A model generated the notes under the pieces. The model searched no databases, was not told where the DNA came from, and saw nothing but the letters and a program-made list of their open reading frames with translations. A stretch of DNA of 64,000 bases from the NCBI RefSeq assembly GCF_900107685.1, contig NZ_FNRQ01000006.1:62001-126000 (forward strand), read 5' to 3'. Below, one piece after another: positions 8,133-16,735 of the stretch (positions within the stretch are counted from its first letter, which is position 1; each line of letters opens with the position of its first letter). Made by a program: the position numbers and the translations under genes. Origin of the DNA: Paraburkholderia sartisoli (GTDB taxonomy: Bacteria; Pseudomonadota; Gammaproteobacteria; Burkholderiales; Burkholderiaceae).

Positions 8133-10532
8133 TCATGCCCGGCTATCGCCCGCCCCTTCATCCAGCGCCATCCTGAACCCCATCACACCGGGATCTTCCG
8201 TTTTCGTCATCGTGAAGCCGCAGGCCTGCGCGAGCCGGATCATCGGCGTGTTCTCGCGCAGCGCCTCGCCGACGAGCCATCGCGTGCCACGCGCCCGCGC
8301 GTATGCAATGATCCGCTCCATCAACAGGCGCCCCAGCTTGCGCCCCTTCTGGTCCGAGCGCAGCGCCACTGCGAATTCGGCCGTTTCGTTATCCGGATCC
8401 GCGATCGCGCGCACGACGCCCAGCGTGTGCATCGAACCGTGCTCGTCGGTGATCGTCGCGATCAATGCCATCTCGCGGTCGTAGTCGATCTGCGTCATCC
8501 GCGCGAGCTGGGAGTGATCGAAGCTGCGCACCGCGCCGAAAAAACGCAGGCGCAGATCGTCGGCGCTCATCGCTTTCACCAGCTCGTTGTGCGCGGCTTC
8601 GTCTTCAGGGCGAATCGGCCGGATCGTGACGCGCAGGCCGTGCCAGTCGAGCGTCTCCTCGAAGCGGCGCGGGTACGGCACGATCGCAAGCCGGCTGCGC
8701 TTGCGCCCAAGCCGCACGCACGGCGCGACGAGCACGGTGCGCGTCTGGAACACCCGCAGCGTCAGCGAGAGTCCGACGATCTCGCGCACGTCGCACACGG
8801 CCTGCGAAAGCCCGGTCAACGCAATCAGCGACGGTTCCGCGGGCACCAGCCGCGCATACGGCGAACGCCCGACGATGTCGCGCGCGAGGACCGGATTGAG
8901 CGGCGGCAGGCCGTACGTGTGCATCGGCGGCGACACGCCATCGGACGAAGGCGCCGTGAAGCGAAACACGGGGCCGAAGTTTTCGTCGTCATGCAGCTCG
9001 ACCGCGATATCGACGATCACCCGCTCCGCCGATTCCTTTGGCTCGACAACGAGGCCAAAGTGGCCGAGCAGTCGCGCGGCTTCCTCGCCGGTGAGCTTGA
9101 CTGTCGTTGCGTCGGCAACCTTCGCGGCTTCCGCCGCCGTCAACGCCGCGCATGCCTCGGCCTGCGCGGCGTCGATCGATCCGGGCAGTTGCGCGGGCAA
9201 ACCTTCCGGCGTCTGCATCAGCAATTCGCGACCAAGCCGGTAGTCGACAAGACGCGCGAACGCGCTCGCAAGCCGCTGCGGCGTGGTGTGTACCGGAATG
9301 CCGTGCGCGTGCAACGCGTCGCGCGTCGCAGTATCGACGCCGCCAAAGAAACACGTCAGCAGCCCGCGATACGCAAATCTCTGCTGTTCGCACAGCACGC
9401 GCGCCACCTCCGCGGCCGGCGCGCTGTGCGTCGACGCGTGGACCACGAACGCCGTGCCCGTCGCGCGCCTCGGCGCCAGCATTTCGAGCGCGATGCCGAA
9501 GTGCTCGGGTCGCGCGTCATCGCCGAGCAGCAACGGGTTGCCCGGCGTCGCGTTCGGCAGCGCGTTGGCGACGCCCTCGGTGGCGTCGTCGGGCCAGCGC
9601 GCGAGCGTGTCGCCCGACGACGCGAAGGCGTCGGACGCGAGCGCGGCGACGCCGTGGTCGCTCGTGATGAGCGTCGCCGTATCGCTCGCGGCGACGCGGC
9701 CTACGCCGAGCGTTTCGATTTCGTCGAGCAGATCGTCCAGCGAATCGACGCGCACCATCCCCGCGCGACGAAACGCGGCCGTGTAGAGCGCATCGGCGGG
9801 ATCGGAGCGGCCCGCGCGCAACGCGAGCACGGGCTTGTTTCGCGCCGCCGCGCGCGCCGCCGACATGAACTTGCGCGCCGCGCGCACCGTATCGAGTTCG
9901 AGCAGGATCGCGCGCGTACCCGGGTCGCTCGCGAGATAGTCGAGCACGTCGCCCGCGTCGACGTCCGCTTCGTCGCCGAGCGCCACCGCGTGCGAAAAGC
10001 CGAGCCCGCGCGCATGCGCCCAGCCGAGCACGGCGTTCGTCAGCGCATTCGACTGCGAGACCCACGCCACGCCGCCCGCCTTCACCGTACACGACGGTGC
10101 GCCGAGATGCGCGCCGAGCCCGGGCGTCACGACGCCGAGACTGGCGGGCCCGACGATGCGCAGCAAATGTGGCTTCGCCGCGGCCAGCGCGTGGCGCAGC
10201 GCGGCCCGGTCTTCATCGCAGCGCGTCTGACCAACGATGATCGCCGCGCGCGTGCCCATGCCGCCGAGACGATGCACGATCGCGGCCCACGTCGCGGGCG
10301 GCGTGCAGATCAGCGCCACGGTCGGCGGCTCGGGCAGATCGCCGACGTCGGCCATCACGCGATGTCCGTCGAGCTCGTCGCACTTCGGATTGACCGGCCA
10401 CAGCGCGCTGCCGAAGCCACCGTCGAGCACGCGCGTCCACACCATTGCGCCGATGCTGCCCGCGCGCTTCGAGGCGCCGATAACGGCAACGGATTGCGGC
10501 CGGAACAACGCGTCGAGATTGCGAACGGTCAC
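8133..10532 (-). CDS. Acyl-CoA synthetase (NDP-forming)-like / GNAT protein acetyltransferase (Pat type)
   Basis: 799 residues starting at GTG 10532, 5 nt behind GTGGAG; upstream in-frame codons to 10691 look non-coding. Domains: CoA-binding Rossmann domain (residues 1-130, VAVIGASKRAGSIGAMVW), succinyl-CoA-ligase-like domains (about 150-450), a remnant ATP-grasp region (about 480-630), and a C-terminal GNAT domain (633-795) with the acetyl-CoA loop RSDQKGRKLG. This is the architecture of Pat/YfiQ protein lysine acetyltransferases, which acetylate and switch off acetyl-CoA synthetase. The ATP-grasp part jumps from GHFGLVVEPKE directly to HDDENFGPVF, lacking the usual ALK and HK(S/T)DxGGV portions, so ligase activity is unlikely and the front end is probably only a CoA/effector sensor. 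Confidence 0.88.
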   Translation of the reverse strand: MTVRNLDALFRPQSVAVIGASKRAGSIGAMVWTRVLDGGFGSALWPVNPKCDELDGHRVMADVGDLPEPPTVALICTPPATWAAIVHRLGGMGTRAAIIVGQTRCDEDRAALRHALAAAKPHLLRIVGPASLGVVTPGLGAHLGAPSCTVKAGGVAWVSQSNALTNAVLGWAHARGLGFSHAVALGDEADVDAGDVLDYLASDPGTRAILLELDTVRAARKFMSAARAAARNKPVLALRAGRSDPADALYTAAFRRAGMVRVDSLDDLLDEIETLGVGRVAASDTATLITSDHGVAALASDAFASSGDTLARWPDDATEGVANALPNATPGNPLLLGDDARPEHFGIALEMLAPRRATGTAFVVHASTHSAPAAEVARVLCEQQRFAYRGLLTCFFGGVDTATRDALHAHGIPVHTTPQRLASAFARLVDYRLGRELLMQTPEGLPAQLPGSIDAAQAEACAALTAAEAAKVADATTVKLTGEEAARLLGHFGLVVEPKESAERVIVDIAVELHDDENFGPVFRFTAPSSDGVSPPMHTYGLPPLNPVLARDIVGRSPYARLVPAEPSLIALTGLSQAVCDVREIVGLSLTLRVFQTRTVLVAPCVRLGRKRSRLAIVPYPRRFEETLDWHGLRVTIRPIRPEDEAAHNELVKAMSADDLRLRFFGAVRSFDHSQLARMTQIDYDREMALIATITDEHGSMHTLGVVRAIADPDNETAEFAVALRSDQKGRKLGRLLMERIIAYARARGTRWLVGEALRENTPMIRLAQACGFTMTKTEDPGVMGFRMALDEGAGDSRA

Positions 10533-10727
10533 GGGCACTCCACGAGAGCGAAAAGGTAAGCCCGGGGCGACCCGGGCCACGGGAACGCACGCGGGCGCTG
10601 CGGGCGTGCGCATCCTCCAACAGGATAGGCGAAGTCGGCGCGCCCGGCTCGCCCGAATCCCGCGGCGGCGTCGCGACCCGCGCGCAAGCAAGCTTGTTGA
10701 AAGTGCCGTGTGCCGTTAGAATCGCCC

Positions 10728-10850
10728 GGTCATTGGGGAGTAGCCTTCCTCCTTCCCCGGAGGAGAATGCGTCAACACACCTGGTCCGGCGGTTCAATCG
10801 CCTCCGGCCATGGCGCATTCGACCGCACCGGTCTGGCGAGACCATTGGCG
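10728..10850 (+). promoter_or_regulatory. yybP-ykoY (Mn2+) riboswitch
   Basis: The leader has the three invariant blocks of the yybP-ykoY aptamer in order: GGGGAGTAGCC (10735-10745), GCGTCAACACACC (about 10769-10781) and CTGGCGAGACC (10833-10843); GGTC at 10728 can pair with GACC at 10840. A second hairpin, CACTGCTTC with GAAGCGGTG (10851-10884), follows and may be the expression platform. The first gene downstream is a cation antiporter, the usual kind of target. The class is known to sense Mn2+ and switch on export genes. Assignment is by motif order from memory, not by a covariance search. Confidence 0.87.
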
Positions 10851-10999
10851 CACTGCTTCGTCCCGGGTCGGACGGGAAGCGGTGCGTCATGGTTCGTGTA
10901 CGTCCGGCCCCGGAGACTCCCTGTGAAGCGTCACTCTTCCTTTCCCGCCACATCTTTCATCGATACGCCATTCCGCGCATGCCGCACGGAGGGATGCGC

Positions 11000-12010
11000 G
11001 TGAGCTCGCTCCTCCTCGAACTCGCCGTCATGCTGGTCGTCATTCTGGTGGCGGCTGAACTCTTCACGAACGCACTCGAACACCTCGGCGAACGGCTGAA
11101 AATTTCCGAAGGCGTGACCGGCTCGCTGTTCGCGGCCGTCGGCACCGCGTTGCCGGAGACGATCGTGCCGCTCCTCGCCATCGCCAGCAGCACGGGGCCA
11201 GGCGGCGTGAACCAGGAGATCGGCGTCGGCGCGATTCTCGGTGCGCCGCTGATGCTCTCCACGCTGTCGACGTTTCTGATGACGCTCGCCGTGCTGCGTA
11301 CGCGCGGCGTCAACGGACACATCGTGCCCGAGCGCACCGGCTTTACCCGCGACCTCAACTATTTTCTGTTCGCGTTCTTTCTTGCAGCGGTGGCGATGTA
11401 CGTTCCGCACGAACGCACGTCCGTGCGCGCGCTTTTCAGCATCGCGCTGGTCGGCGTGTACGTGACGTATGTGGTGATGACGTTCCGCGCGTCGAGCGGT
11501 CTCGTCGCGGACGGACACGGCACCGAGGCGCCGGGCCGCATGCTGCTCGCGCGCATCGGCCTGCCCACCACCATGCTCACGATCGGCGTGCAGCTGCTGC
11601 TCGCCGTCGCGCTGCTCGTCTGGGGCGCGGAGGGTTTCATCCACGGCGTGCGCGGCGTCTCCGAAGGGCTCGGTGTTTCGCCGCTCCTGCTCTCGCTGCT
11701 GATCATTCCGATCGCGACCGAGCTGCCGGAAAAGGTCAACAGCATCCTGTGGATCCGTCGCGGCAAGGACACGCTCGCGTTCGGCAACATCACGGGCGCG
11801 ATGGTGTTTCAGGGCACGCTGCTGCCCGCCATCGGCATTCTGCTGACACCGTGGGAGCCGCGCATCGAAGTCGTGACGGGCGTCGTCATCACGCTGATCG
11901 CGGCCGCCTGGATACGCATCAACGCGCGCGCGCCCGGTCTCGCGATCTGGGCGCTGCTCGTGAATGGGCTGCTCTATCTCGGCTACCTGGGTATCACGTT
12001 GATGCGGTAG
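11000..12010 (+). CDS. CaCA-family sodium/calcium-type cation antiporter
   Basis: 336 residues, about ten membrane segments, with two alpha-repeats: GVTGSLFAAVGTALPETIVP near the N-terminus and LIIPIATELPEKVNSI in the second half. The LPE acidic motifs are the ion-binding core of Na+/Ca2+ exchangers. GTG at 11000 lies 6 nt behind GGAGGG; an ATG at 10994 abuts that site and is too close. A long leader with a Mn2+ riboswitch precedes it, so its physiological job is probably Mn2+ (or Mn2+/Ca2+) efflux when the cytoplasmic level is high. It is monocistronic. No clear terminator was seen before the HipBA operators. Confidence 0.88.
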   Translation: MSSLLLELAVMLVVILVAAELFTNALEHLGERLKISEGVTGSLFAAVGTALPETIVPLLAIASSTGPGGVNQEIGVGAILGAPLMLSTLSTFLMTLAVLRTRGVNGHIVPERTGFTRDLNYFLFAFFLAAVAMYVPHERTSVRALFSIALVGVYVTYVVMTFRASSGLVADGHGTEAPGRMLLARIGLPTTMLTIGVQLLLAVALLVWGAEGFIHGVRGVSEGLGVSPLLLSLLIIPIATELPEKVNSILWIRRGKDTLAFGNITGAMVFQGTLLPAIGILLTPWEPRIEVVTGVVITLIAAAWIRINARAPGLAIWALLVNGLLYLGYLGITLMR

Positions 12011-12044
12011 CGCGGTAGCGCGACTGCGTGGCTGGCTCGATAAT

Positions 12045-12220
12045 TTACCGCTCATATGTGAGCGGTAATCCCTCTTTATCGCTCACATATGAGCGGTAAC
12101 GGGATGTTTTCTTGACCGGGTACCGCACTGCGGCGGATAATAACGTTATTACCCGATATCAGCCTTAACCGCTCATATGCGCACCATTAAGCCGGATAAC
12201 CGCTCACACGTGAGCGGTAA
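12045..12220 (+). promoter_or_regulatory. hipBA promoter with four operator palindromes
   Basis: Four copies of one palindrome: TTACCGCTCA-N4-TGAGCGGTAA perfect at 12045-12068; a one-mismatch copy at 12076-12099; a half-site (AACCGCTCATATG) at 12167-12179 covering the hipB start codon; and a one-mismatch copy at 12197-12220 inside the first codons of hipB. Between the upstream and downstream pairs is a sigma-70 promoter, TTGACC (12112-12117), 18 bp, GATAAT (12136-12141). HipB dimers are known to bind such sites and autoregulate; sites on both sides of the promoter would allow looping or bridging. Confidence 0.85.
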
Positions 12221-12614
12221 AACCTCGGTCAGGAAAAGCGCGGCGAATCAATCCCCGCCCGCCCTGCCAGCGCCCGCGAGAGACAACAGCGGCCTTCCGC
12301 CGCCGGTCGCGCGCGCGCTGAAGAAGCTGGGCGCGGACCTTGCGCTTGCGCGCCGCCGCAGGCGCCTGACGCAGGCGTCAATGGCCGAACGTATCCAGAC
12401 GTCGGTAGCAACCTTGCGCCGGATGGAGCATGGCGACGAACGCATTCCTATCGGCGTCATCGCGCAGGCGTGCCTGGTGCTCGGTGAGCTGGACAAAATC
12501 AACAACCTGCTCGACACGGCCTCCGACGATATCGGTCTGACGCTGATGAACCAGCAGTTGCCGTTGCGCGTCCGAAGGAAAAAGCGCGTCACACCCGAGT
12601 CAGGCGCGCTATGA
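12177..12614 (+). CDS. hipB: HipB-like antitoxin/repressor (HTH XRE)
   Basis: 145 residues. After a 35-residue basic, probably disordered lead, residues 40-105 form an XRE helix-turn-helix (ALKKLGADLALARRRRRLTQ, MAERIQTSVATLRRMEHGDE). The C-terminal tail is basic. ATG at 12177 has no clear ribosome site and is itself within an operator half-site about 29 nt after the predicted transcription start; GTG at 12210 is an alternative. The stop overlaps the hipA start as ATGA. It should bind and inhibit HipA and repress the operon through the four palindromes upstream. Confidence 0.85.
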   Translation: MRTIKPDNRSHVSGKTSVRKSAANQSPPALPAPARDNSGLPPPVARALKKLGADLALARRRRRLTQASMAERIQTSVATLRRMEHGDERIPIGVIAQACLVLGELDKINNLLDTASDDIGLTLMNQQLPLRVRRKKRVTPESGAL

Positions 12615-13915
12615 AGCGACCCGTCCTGCAACAGTCCGTCAAGGTCGTATTGGGCCAGGGCGCCATTCCCGTTGGAAGCCTGAGCTTCAACAAGGATGGC
12701 GCGCGTGAAAACTCGACGTTTGCCTATCACGACGCATGGCTCGCATCGATTGACCGGTTTGAGATCTCGCCGGACCTGCCACTCGTCGACGGGCACCAGT
12801 TCCGCAAGCCGCCATCGAAGGAAGATTCGATTTTCCATTTTGCGTTTGCGGACACCGAACCGGACGGCTGGGGCTGCCGCGTCATCGCACGAGACCACGC
12901 GAAGCGTCGCAAGGCAGCGCACGCCAGGGGCGAACGCGTGCCGACCGCGGCGCTCACCGAGATGGACTATCTGCTCGGCGTCGACGACATGAGCCGCATT
13001 GGCGCACTCCGGCTCAGGGATGAAGCCGGCAACTTTCTGCGCACCATCGAGGACGGCGGCCGCGGCACGCCGCCGCTACTTGAACTGGCCCATCTCCTGA
13101 GCGCGACGCGCGCCGTGGAGACGAACAGGGAAACCGTGGCGGACCTGAAGTATCTGCGCGGGCGCGGCACATCGCTTGGCGGAATGCGGCCCAAATGCAC
13201 CGTGCTCGACGATGACGGGCATCTTGCAATCGGCAAGTTTCCGAGCGTCAAGGATGACCGCAGCGTCACGCGCGGTGAAGTGCTCGCCCTTCATCTCGCC
13301 GCGGCGGCGGGCATTACGGCGGCGGACGCGCGCATCGTCATGTCGGACGACATTCCAGTGGCCCTCGTGCGCCGGTTTGACCGGGTCGCAGGGGGCGGAC
13401 GCATTCCCTATCTTTCCGCGGGCTCGATGTTGCAGGCCTCGCGCGCGGAGGACCATGCCTACACCGGGATAGCCGATGTCATCATCGCGCGCTCTGTTGA
13501 CCCGAAGCACGATCTGGAGGAACTGTGGCGGCGGCTGGTATTCAACCTGCTCATCACGAACGTCGACGACCACGTGCAGAACCATGGGTTCCTGCATGTG
13601 GAGCACGGCCAGTGGCGACTCGCACCGGCGTTTGACCTCAATCCGTTTCCGGACAAGGATCCCGAACTGAAGCTGTGGCTGAGCGAAGAATACGGCCCGG
13701 TCGACTCGATAGGCGCCGTGTTCGAGGCGGCATCGTACTTCCGCCTGTCGGATACCGAAGCCGCGCGGGTTCTGGGCGAGGTCTATCAGGCTGTACTGGG
13801 CTGGACACGCGTCGCGAAGTCCGCGCCCGTCGGCATGACGAACGAGGACATCGATGCCTTTGCCCCGGCATTCGAGAACGCCCAGATGGAGGAAGCGGCG
13901 AGGCTGCTCGCGTAG
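12611..13915 (+). CDS. hipA: HipA-like serine/threonine kinase toxin
   Basis: 434 residues, the normal HipA length. Seen in order: an N-terminal HipA subdomain, a Gly-rich loop GTSLGGMRPK (186-195), the ATP lysine in AIGKF (209), the hinge/loop region YLSAGSMLQAS, the catalytic segment NVDDHVQNH (317-325, compare NTDAHAKN) and the metal-binding FDLNP (341-345). All kinase motifs are kept, so the protein should be active. Known HipA kinases phosphorylate aminoacyl-tRNA synthetases such as GltX and cause persistence; the target here is unknown. Translation is coupled to hipB by ATGA overlap. It converges on prfC with a 35-bp gap. Confidence 0.92.
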   Translation: MKRPVLQQSVKVVLGQGAIPVGSLSFNKDGARENSTFAYHDAWLASIDRFEISPDLPLVDGHQFRKPPSKEDSIFHFAFADTEPDGWGCRVIARDHAKRRKAAHARGERVPTAALTEMDYLLGVDDMSRIGALRLRDEAGNFLRTIEDGGRGTPPLLELAHLLSATRAVETNRETVADLKYLRGRGTSLGGMRPKCTVLDDDGHLAIGKFPSVKDDRSVTRGEVLALHLAAAAGITAADARIVMSDDIPVALVRRFDRVAGGGRIPYLSAGSMLQASRAEDHAYTGIADVIIARSVDPKHDLEELWRRLVFNLLITNVDDHVQNHGFLHVEHGQWRLAPAFDLNPFPDKDPELKLWLSEEYGPVDSIGAVFEAASYFRLSDTEAARVLGEVYQAVLGWTRVAKSAPVGMTNEDIDAFAPAFENAQMEEAARLLA

Positions 13916-13950
13916 CAGGCCCGCCGTGCGTGAATATTGGAACCCGCGCC

Positions 13951-15552
13951 TTACATCGCCTTCTTGAACGGCGCGCCGGAATGCTCGCGCAGTTCGTTGA
14001 AGACGATCTTCGGCCACGCCTTCTGCGCGACTTCGATCTCGGAGATGTGCGAGGCAAGATACGTCGGCGCGTTCGACGCGTCGAGCGCGATCCGCGCCGC
14101 GTAGGAATCCGTGAAACGGCGCAGTTCCGCCGGATCGTCGCACGTCACCCAGCGCGACATGCGATAACGCGCCGGCGCCATCCGCACGTCGACCTTGTAT
14201 TCGGTCGACAGCCGGTGCGACACCACTTCGAACTGCAGCTGGCCGACCGCACCCAGGATCGTCAGGCCGCCCAGGTCCGGACGGAAGACCTGAATCGCGC
14301 CCTCTTCGCCCAGCTGCTTGAGCGCTTCGCCAAGCTGCTTCGCGCGCATCGGATCGACCACTTCGACCGTCTGGAAAATTTCCGGTGCGAAAAACGGCAG
14401 GCCGACGAACTGCAGCAGCTCGCCTTCGGTCAGCGTATCGCCGAGCGAAAGCGTGCCGTGATTCGGAATGCCGATGATGTCGCCGGCGTACGCTTCGCTG
14501 ACCGTTTCGCGGCGCTGCGACAGGAACGTCACCACGTTGCTCGCGCGGAACGTCTTGCCCGAACGCGTCACCTTCAGCGCCATGCCACGCTCGAAATGCC
14601 CCGAGCACACGCGGATGAACGCCACCCGGTCGCGGTGCGACGGGTCCATGTTGGCCTGCACCTTGAACACGACGCCCGTGAACTTCGGCTCGTCCGGCAT
14701 GACCGGACGTTGCACGGCCATGCGCATCGAAGGCGGGGGTGCGAGGTCGACGAGCGCGTCGAGAATTTCCTTCACGCCGAAGTTGTTGATCGCCGAGCCA
14801 AACAGCACCGGTGACTGCTCGCCCGCGAGAAACGCTTCGCGATCGAATTCCGGCGACGCGCCGGTGATCAGCTCGATTTCGTCCTTCGCGCGTGTCCATG
14901 CCTGGCCGAAGCGCTTTTCGCCTTCTTCATCGGAAGGGCCATGCAGCGTTTCCACCGCGCCGCCGGCCGTGTCCTGACCGGCGCGGAACACGCGCACCTG
15001 GTCGCGCTGGATGTCGTAGACGCCCTGGAAATCCTTGCCCATGCCGATCGGCCACGTGAACGGCACGGCCGCCACGCCCAGATGCTGCTCGATTTCGTCG
15101 AGCAGTTCGAGCGGCTCGCGCACCTCGCGGTCGAGCTTGTTGATGAACGTGACGATCGGCGTCTTGCGGCTGCGGCACACTTCGAGCAGCTTCAGCGTCT
15201 GCGCCTCGACGCCGTTCGCGCCGTCGATCACCATCACGGCGGCGTCGACCGCGGTCAGCACGCGGTATGTATCTTCAGAGAAGTCTTCGTGGCCCGGGGT
15301 GTCGAGCAGGTTGATGACGGCTTCGCCGTACTCGAACTGCATCACCGAACTCGCGACCGAAATGCCGCGCTGCTTTTCGATCTCCATCCAGTCCGACGTC
15401 GCATAGCGATTGCTCTTGCGGCCCTTCACGGTACCCGCGATCTGGATCGCGCCCGAAAACAGCAGCAGCTTTTCGGTAAGCGTGGTCTTGCCCGCATCGG
15501 GGTGGGAAATGACCGCGAAGGTGCGGCGGCGTTTGAGTTCGGAGACTGACAT
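13951..15552 (-). CDS. prfC: Peptide chain release factor 3
   Basis: 533 residues, full length. GTPase motifs: G1 SHPDAGKTT (17-25), switch region RGISVASSVMQF, G3 DTPGHEDF, G4 NKLDRE. RF3-specific continuation includes GMGKDFQGVYD and the C-terminal SRWVTCDD. RF3 is a translation-factor GTPase that removes RF1/RF2 from the ribosome after peptide release. Start ATG at 15552; the preceding ribosome site is weak. Upstream lies a 756-bp gene-free stretch. Nothing unusual in the protein. Confidence 0.97.
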   Translation of the reverse strand: MSVSELKRRRTFAVISHPDAGKTTLTEKLLLFSGAIQIAGTVKGRKSNRYATSDWMEIEKQRGISVASSVMQFEYGEAVINLLDTPGHEDFSEDTYRVLTAVDAAVMVIDGANGVEAQTLKLLEVCRSRKTPIVTFINKLDREVREPLELLDEIEQHLGVAAVPFTWPIGMGKDFQGVYDIQRDQVRVFRAGQDTAGGAVETLHGPSDEEGEKRFGQAWTRAKDEIELITGASPEFDREAFLAGEQSPVLFGSAINNFGVKEILDALVDLAPPPSMRMAVQRPVMPDEPKFTGVVFKVQANMDPSHRDRVAFIRVCSGHFERGMALKVTRSGKTFRASNVVTFLSQRRETVSEAYAGDIIGIPNHGTLSLGDTLTEGELLQFVGLPFFAPEIFQTVEVVDPMRAKQLGEALKQLGEEGAIQVFRPDLGGLTILGAVGQLQFEVVSHRLSTEYKVDVRMAPARYRMSRWVTCDDPAELRRFTDSYAARIALDASNAPTYLASHISEIEVAQKAWPKIVFNELREHSGAPFKKAM

Positions 15553-15859
15553 CGGTGCTGGGAATCACGGTAGGGGTTCGAGCGCGCGTCACGGCGCAGG
15601 GCCGGCGCTGGCTGGTGCGTCGGCTGTGCCAGACGCGGCGGCGAAGGTGGGGAAAACCGCTCGAAAAACGGGAAATCCCGGCACGGAACAGCGCCGGGAC
15701 GAATGATACACGTCATGGGCGCCCGCGTCGGGAAACGGGGCGCCCCGGTCCCGCCCGGTGGGCTTCGTTCAGCGTGAGGCGCCTTGTTTCCGGCGCACAC
15801 GCGGCCCATGCGATCGAAACGGACATGACACATGCGGTGACGCGAGCCAGATTTCCAGT

Positions 15860-15879
15860 AAAGGTGAGGGTTTTCGGGA
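15860..15879 (+). repeat. Direct repeat copy 1 (20-mer)
   Basis: AAAGGTGAGGGTTTTCGGGA, identical to 16213-16232. No such repeat is expected by chance at this distance. Function unknown; dispersed intergenic repeat or small-RNA related element are possible. Confidence 0.8.
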
Positions 15880-16212
15880 CCTGCCCCGCAATGGCATTAG
15901 CGACGCGTTTTCAGGTAAAGAGCAAAGGCGCACAGGAAGGCAGCGATGGCATGCACACGTACACACATTTCGCACCGATAACATCGCTCGCGTTTTGATC
16001 GTCAGCGTGATGCACGCATCATCGTGTCGGGCGGAGAGCCTTTTACTGCAAGGCTTTGCTCGATGTTCAGGGTAGCGCGCGCAGTGCGCTTTCGCCTCGC
16101 GCGTTCATCATGCGAAGCGACGTTGCGTGTCAGCGATGTCGCCTGTCAAGGCAACGCAGGCGCATCGTCGATGCGTCGTTCCATCTGCGACGACAGAGAC
16201 GAACCGAACGCC

Positions 16213-16232
16213 AAAGGTGAGGGTTTTCGGGA
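16213..16232 (+). repeat. Direct repeat copy 2 (20-mer)
   Basis: Exact second copy of the 20-mer at 15860-15879, 353 bp downstream and about 77 bp past the end of the H-NS gene on the other strand. Confidence 0.8.
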
Positions 16233-16308
16233 TCAGAGAAAAAGCGGCACAACTCAACCCACGTCCGCACGAAGCGCACAGCGACACGCCACTGCGTCGT
16301 GCAGCCGG

Positions 16309-16614
16309 TCAGCTTTCGATCAGGAAGCGTTCGCGATTCTTGCCGGCGAGCCATCCTGGCGAGCGTCCACGTCCGCTCCACGTTTCGCCGGTTTTTGGAT
16401 TGCGGTAGCGCGCCGGCAACGCGGGTTTGCGGCCTTTCGCCTTCGCGCTCTTCGTGCCGGAGGGGGCGAAACCGAGTTCTTCAGCCGTGATGTCGAACTC
16501 TTCGATCAGCAGCTTGATGTCGGCAACGACCTGCGCCATCTCCTTCTCGCGCGCGACCGCTACTTCCTTGTGGAGCTTCTCGAGTTGCGCTGTCAACTGC
16601 TTGTAGCTGGCCAT
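16309..16614 (-). CDS. H-NS histone-like nucleoid protein
   Basis: 101 residues, typical for betaproteobacterial H-NS. Residues 1-50 form a coiled-coil oligomerisation part (QLTAQLEKLHKEVAVAREKE, EEFDITAEELGF), then a basic linker (KSAKAKGRKP), and the DNA-binding core RYRNPKTGETWSGRGRSPGW with the GRGR minor-groove loop. It binds AT-rich DNA and silences acquired genes. ATG at 16614 has GGAG about 10 nt upstream. It is monocistronic. A second, tailed H-NS protein is at 42784-43425 and an H-NS-like partial protein at 6694-7236. Confidence 0.94.
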   Translation of the reverse strand: MASYKQLTAQLEKLHKEVAVAREKEMAQVVADIKLLIEEFDITAEELGFAPSGTKSAKAKGRKPALPARYRNPKTGETWSGRGRSPGWLAGKNRERFLIES

Positions 16615-16735
16615 GAGGAATGGTCTCCAGTCTGTGTCGATAACGACGACGGCCTGACTTTACCAGTCCGGAAAGACGCTGGCCACGCGCCGTCATTCCT
16701 GCATGCCGCGCGATCTGCCCTGGGTGCCGCGTGAA

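Larger units (their letters stand above)
15553..16308. other. 756-bp gene-free region with a duplicated 20-mer
   Basis: No convincing coding frame, tRNA or rRNA is present. It holds the promoter of prfC, two identical 20-mers (15860-15879 and 16213-16232), and a small hairpin AGCCTT/AAGGCT around 16032-16050. Base composition is like the flanks. Confidence 0.6.

Noticed and set aside
8427..10559. 710-codon open frame on the plus strand, antisense to the acetyltransferase gene
   Set aside because: Arg/His-rich shadow produced by GC-rich third positions; the minus-strand protein has clear domains.
10931..12055. 374-codon minus-strand frame opposite the antiporter
   Set aside because: Same shadow pattern; no start site or domain.
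13076..14899. 607-codon minus-strand frame spanning hipA and prfC
   Set aside because: It is antisense to hipA and out of frame with prfC; low-complexity Arg-rich sequence.
16016..16060. AGCCTT/AAGGCT hairpin as a terminator or tRNA-like element
   Set aside because: Six-base stem, no T-tract and no gene ending before it; no cloverleaf possible.
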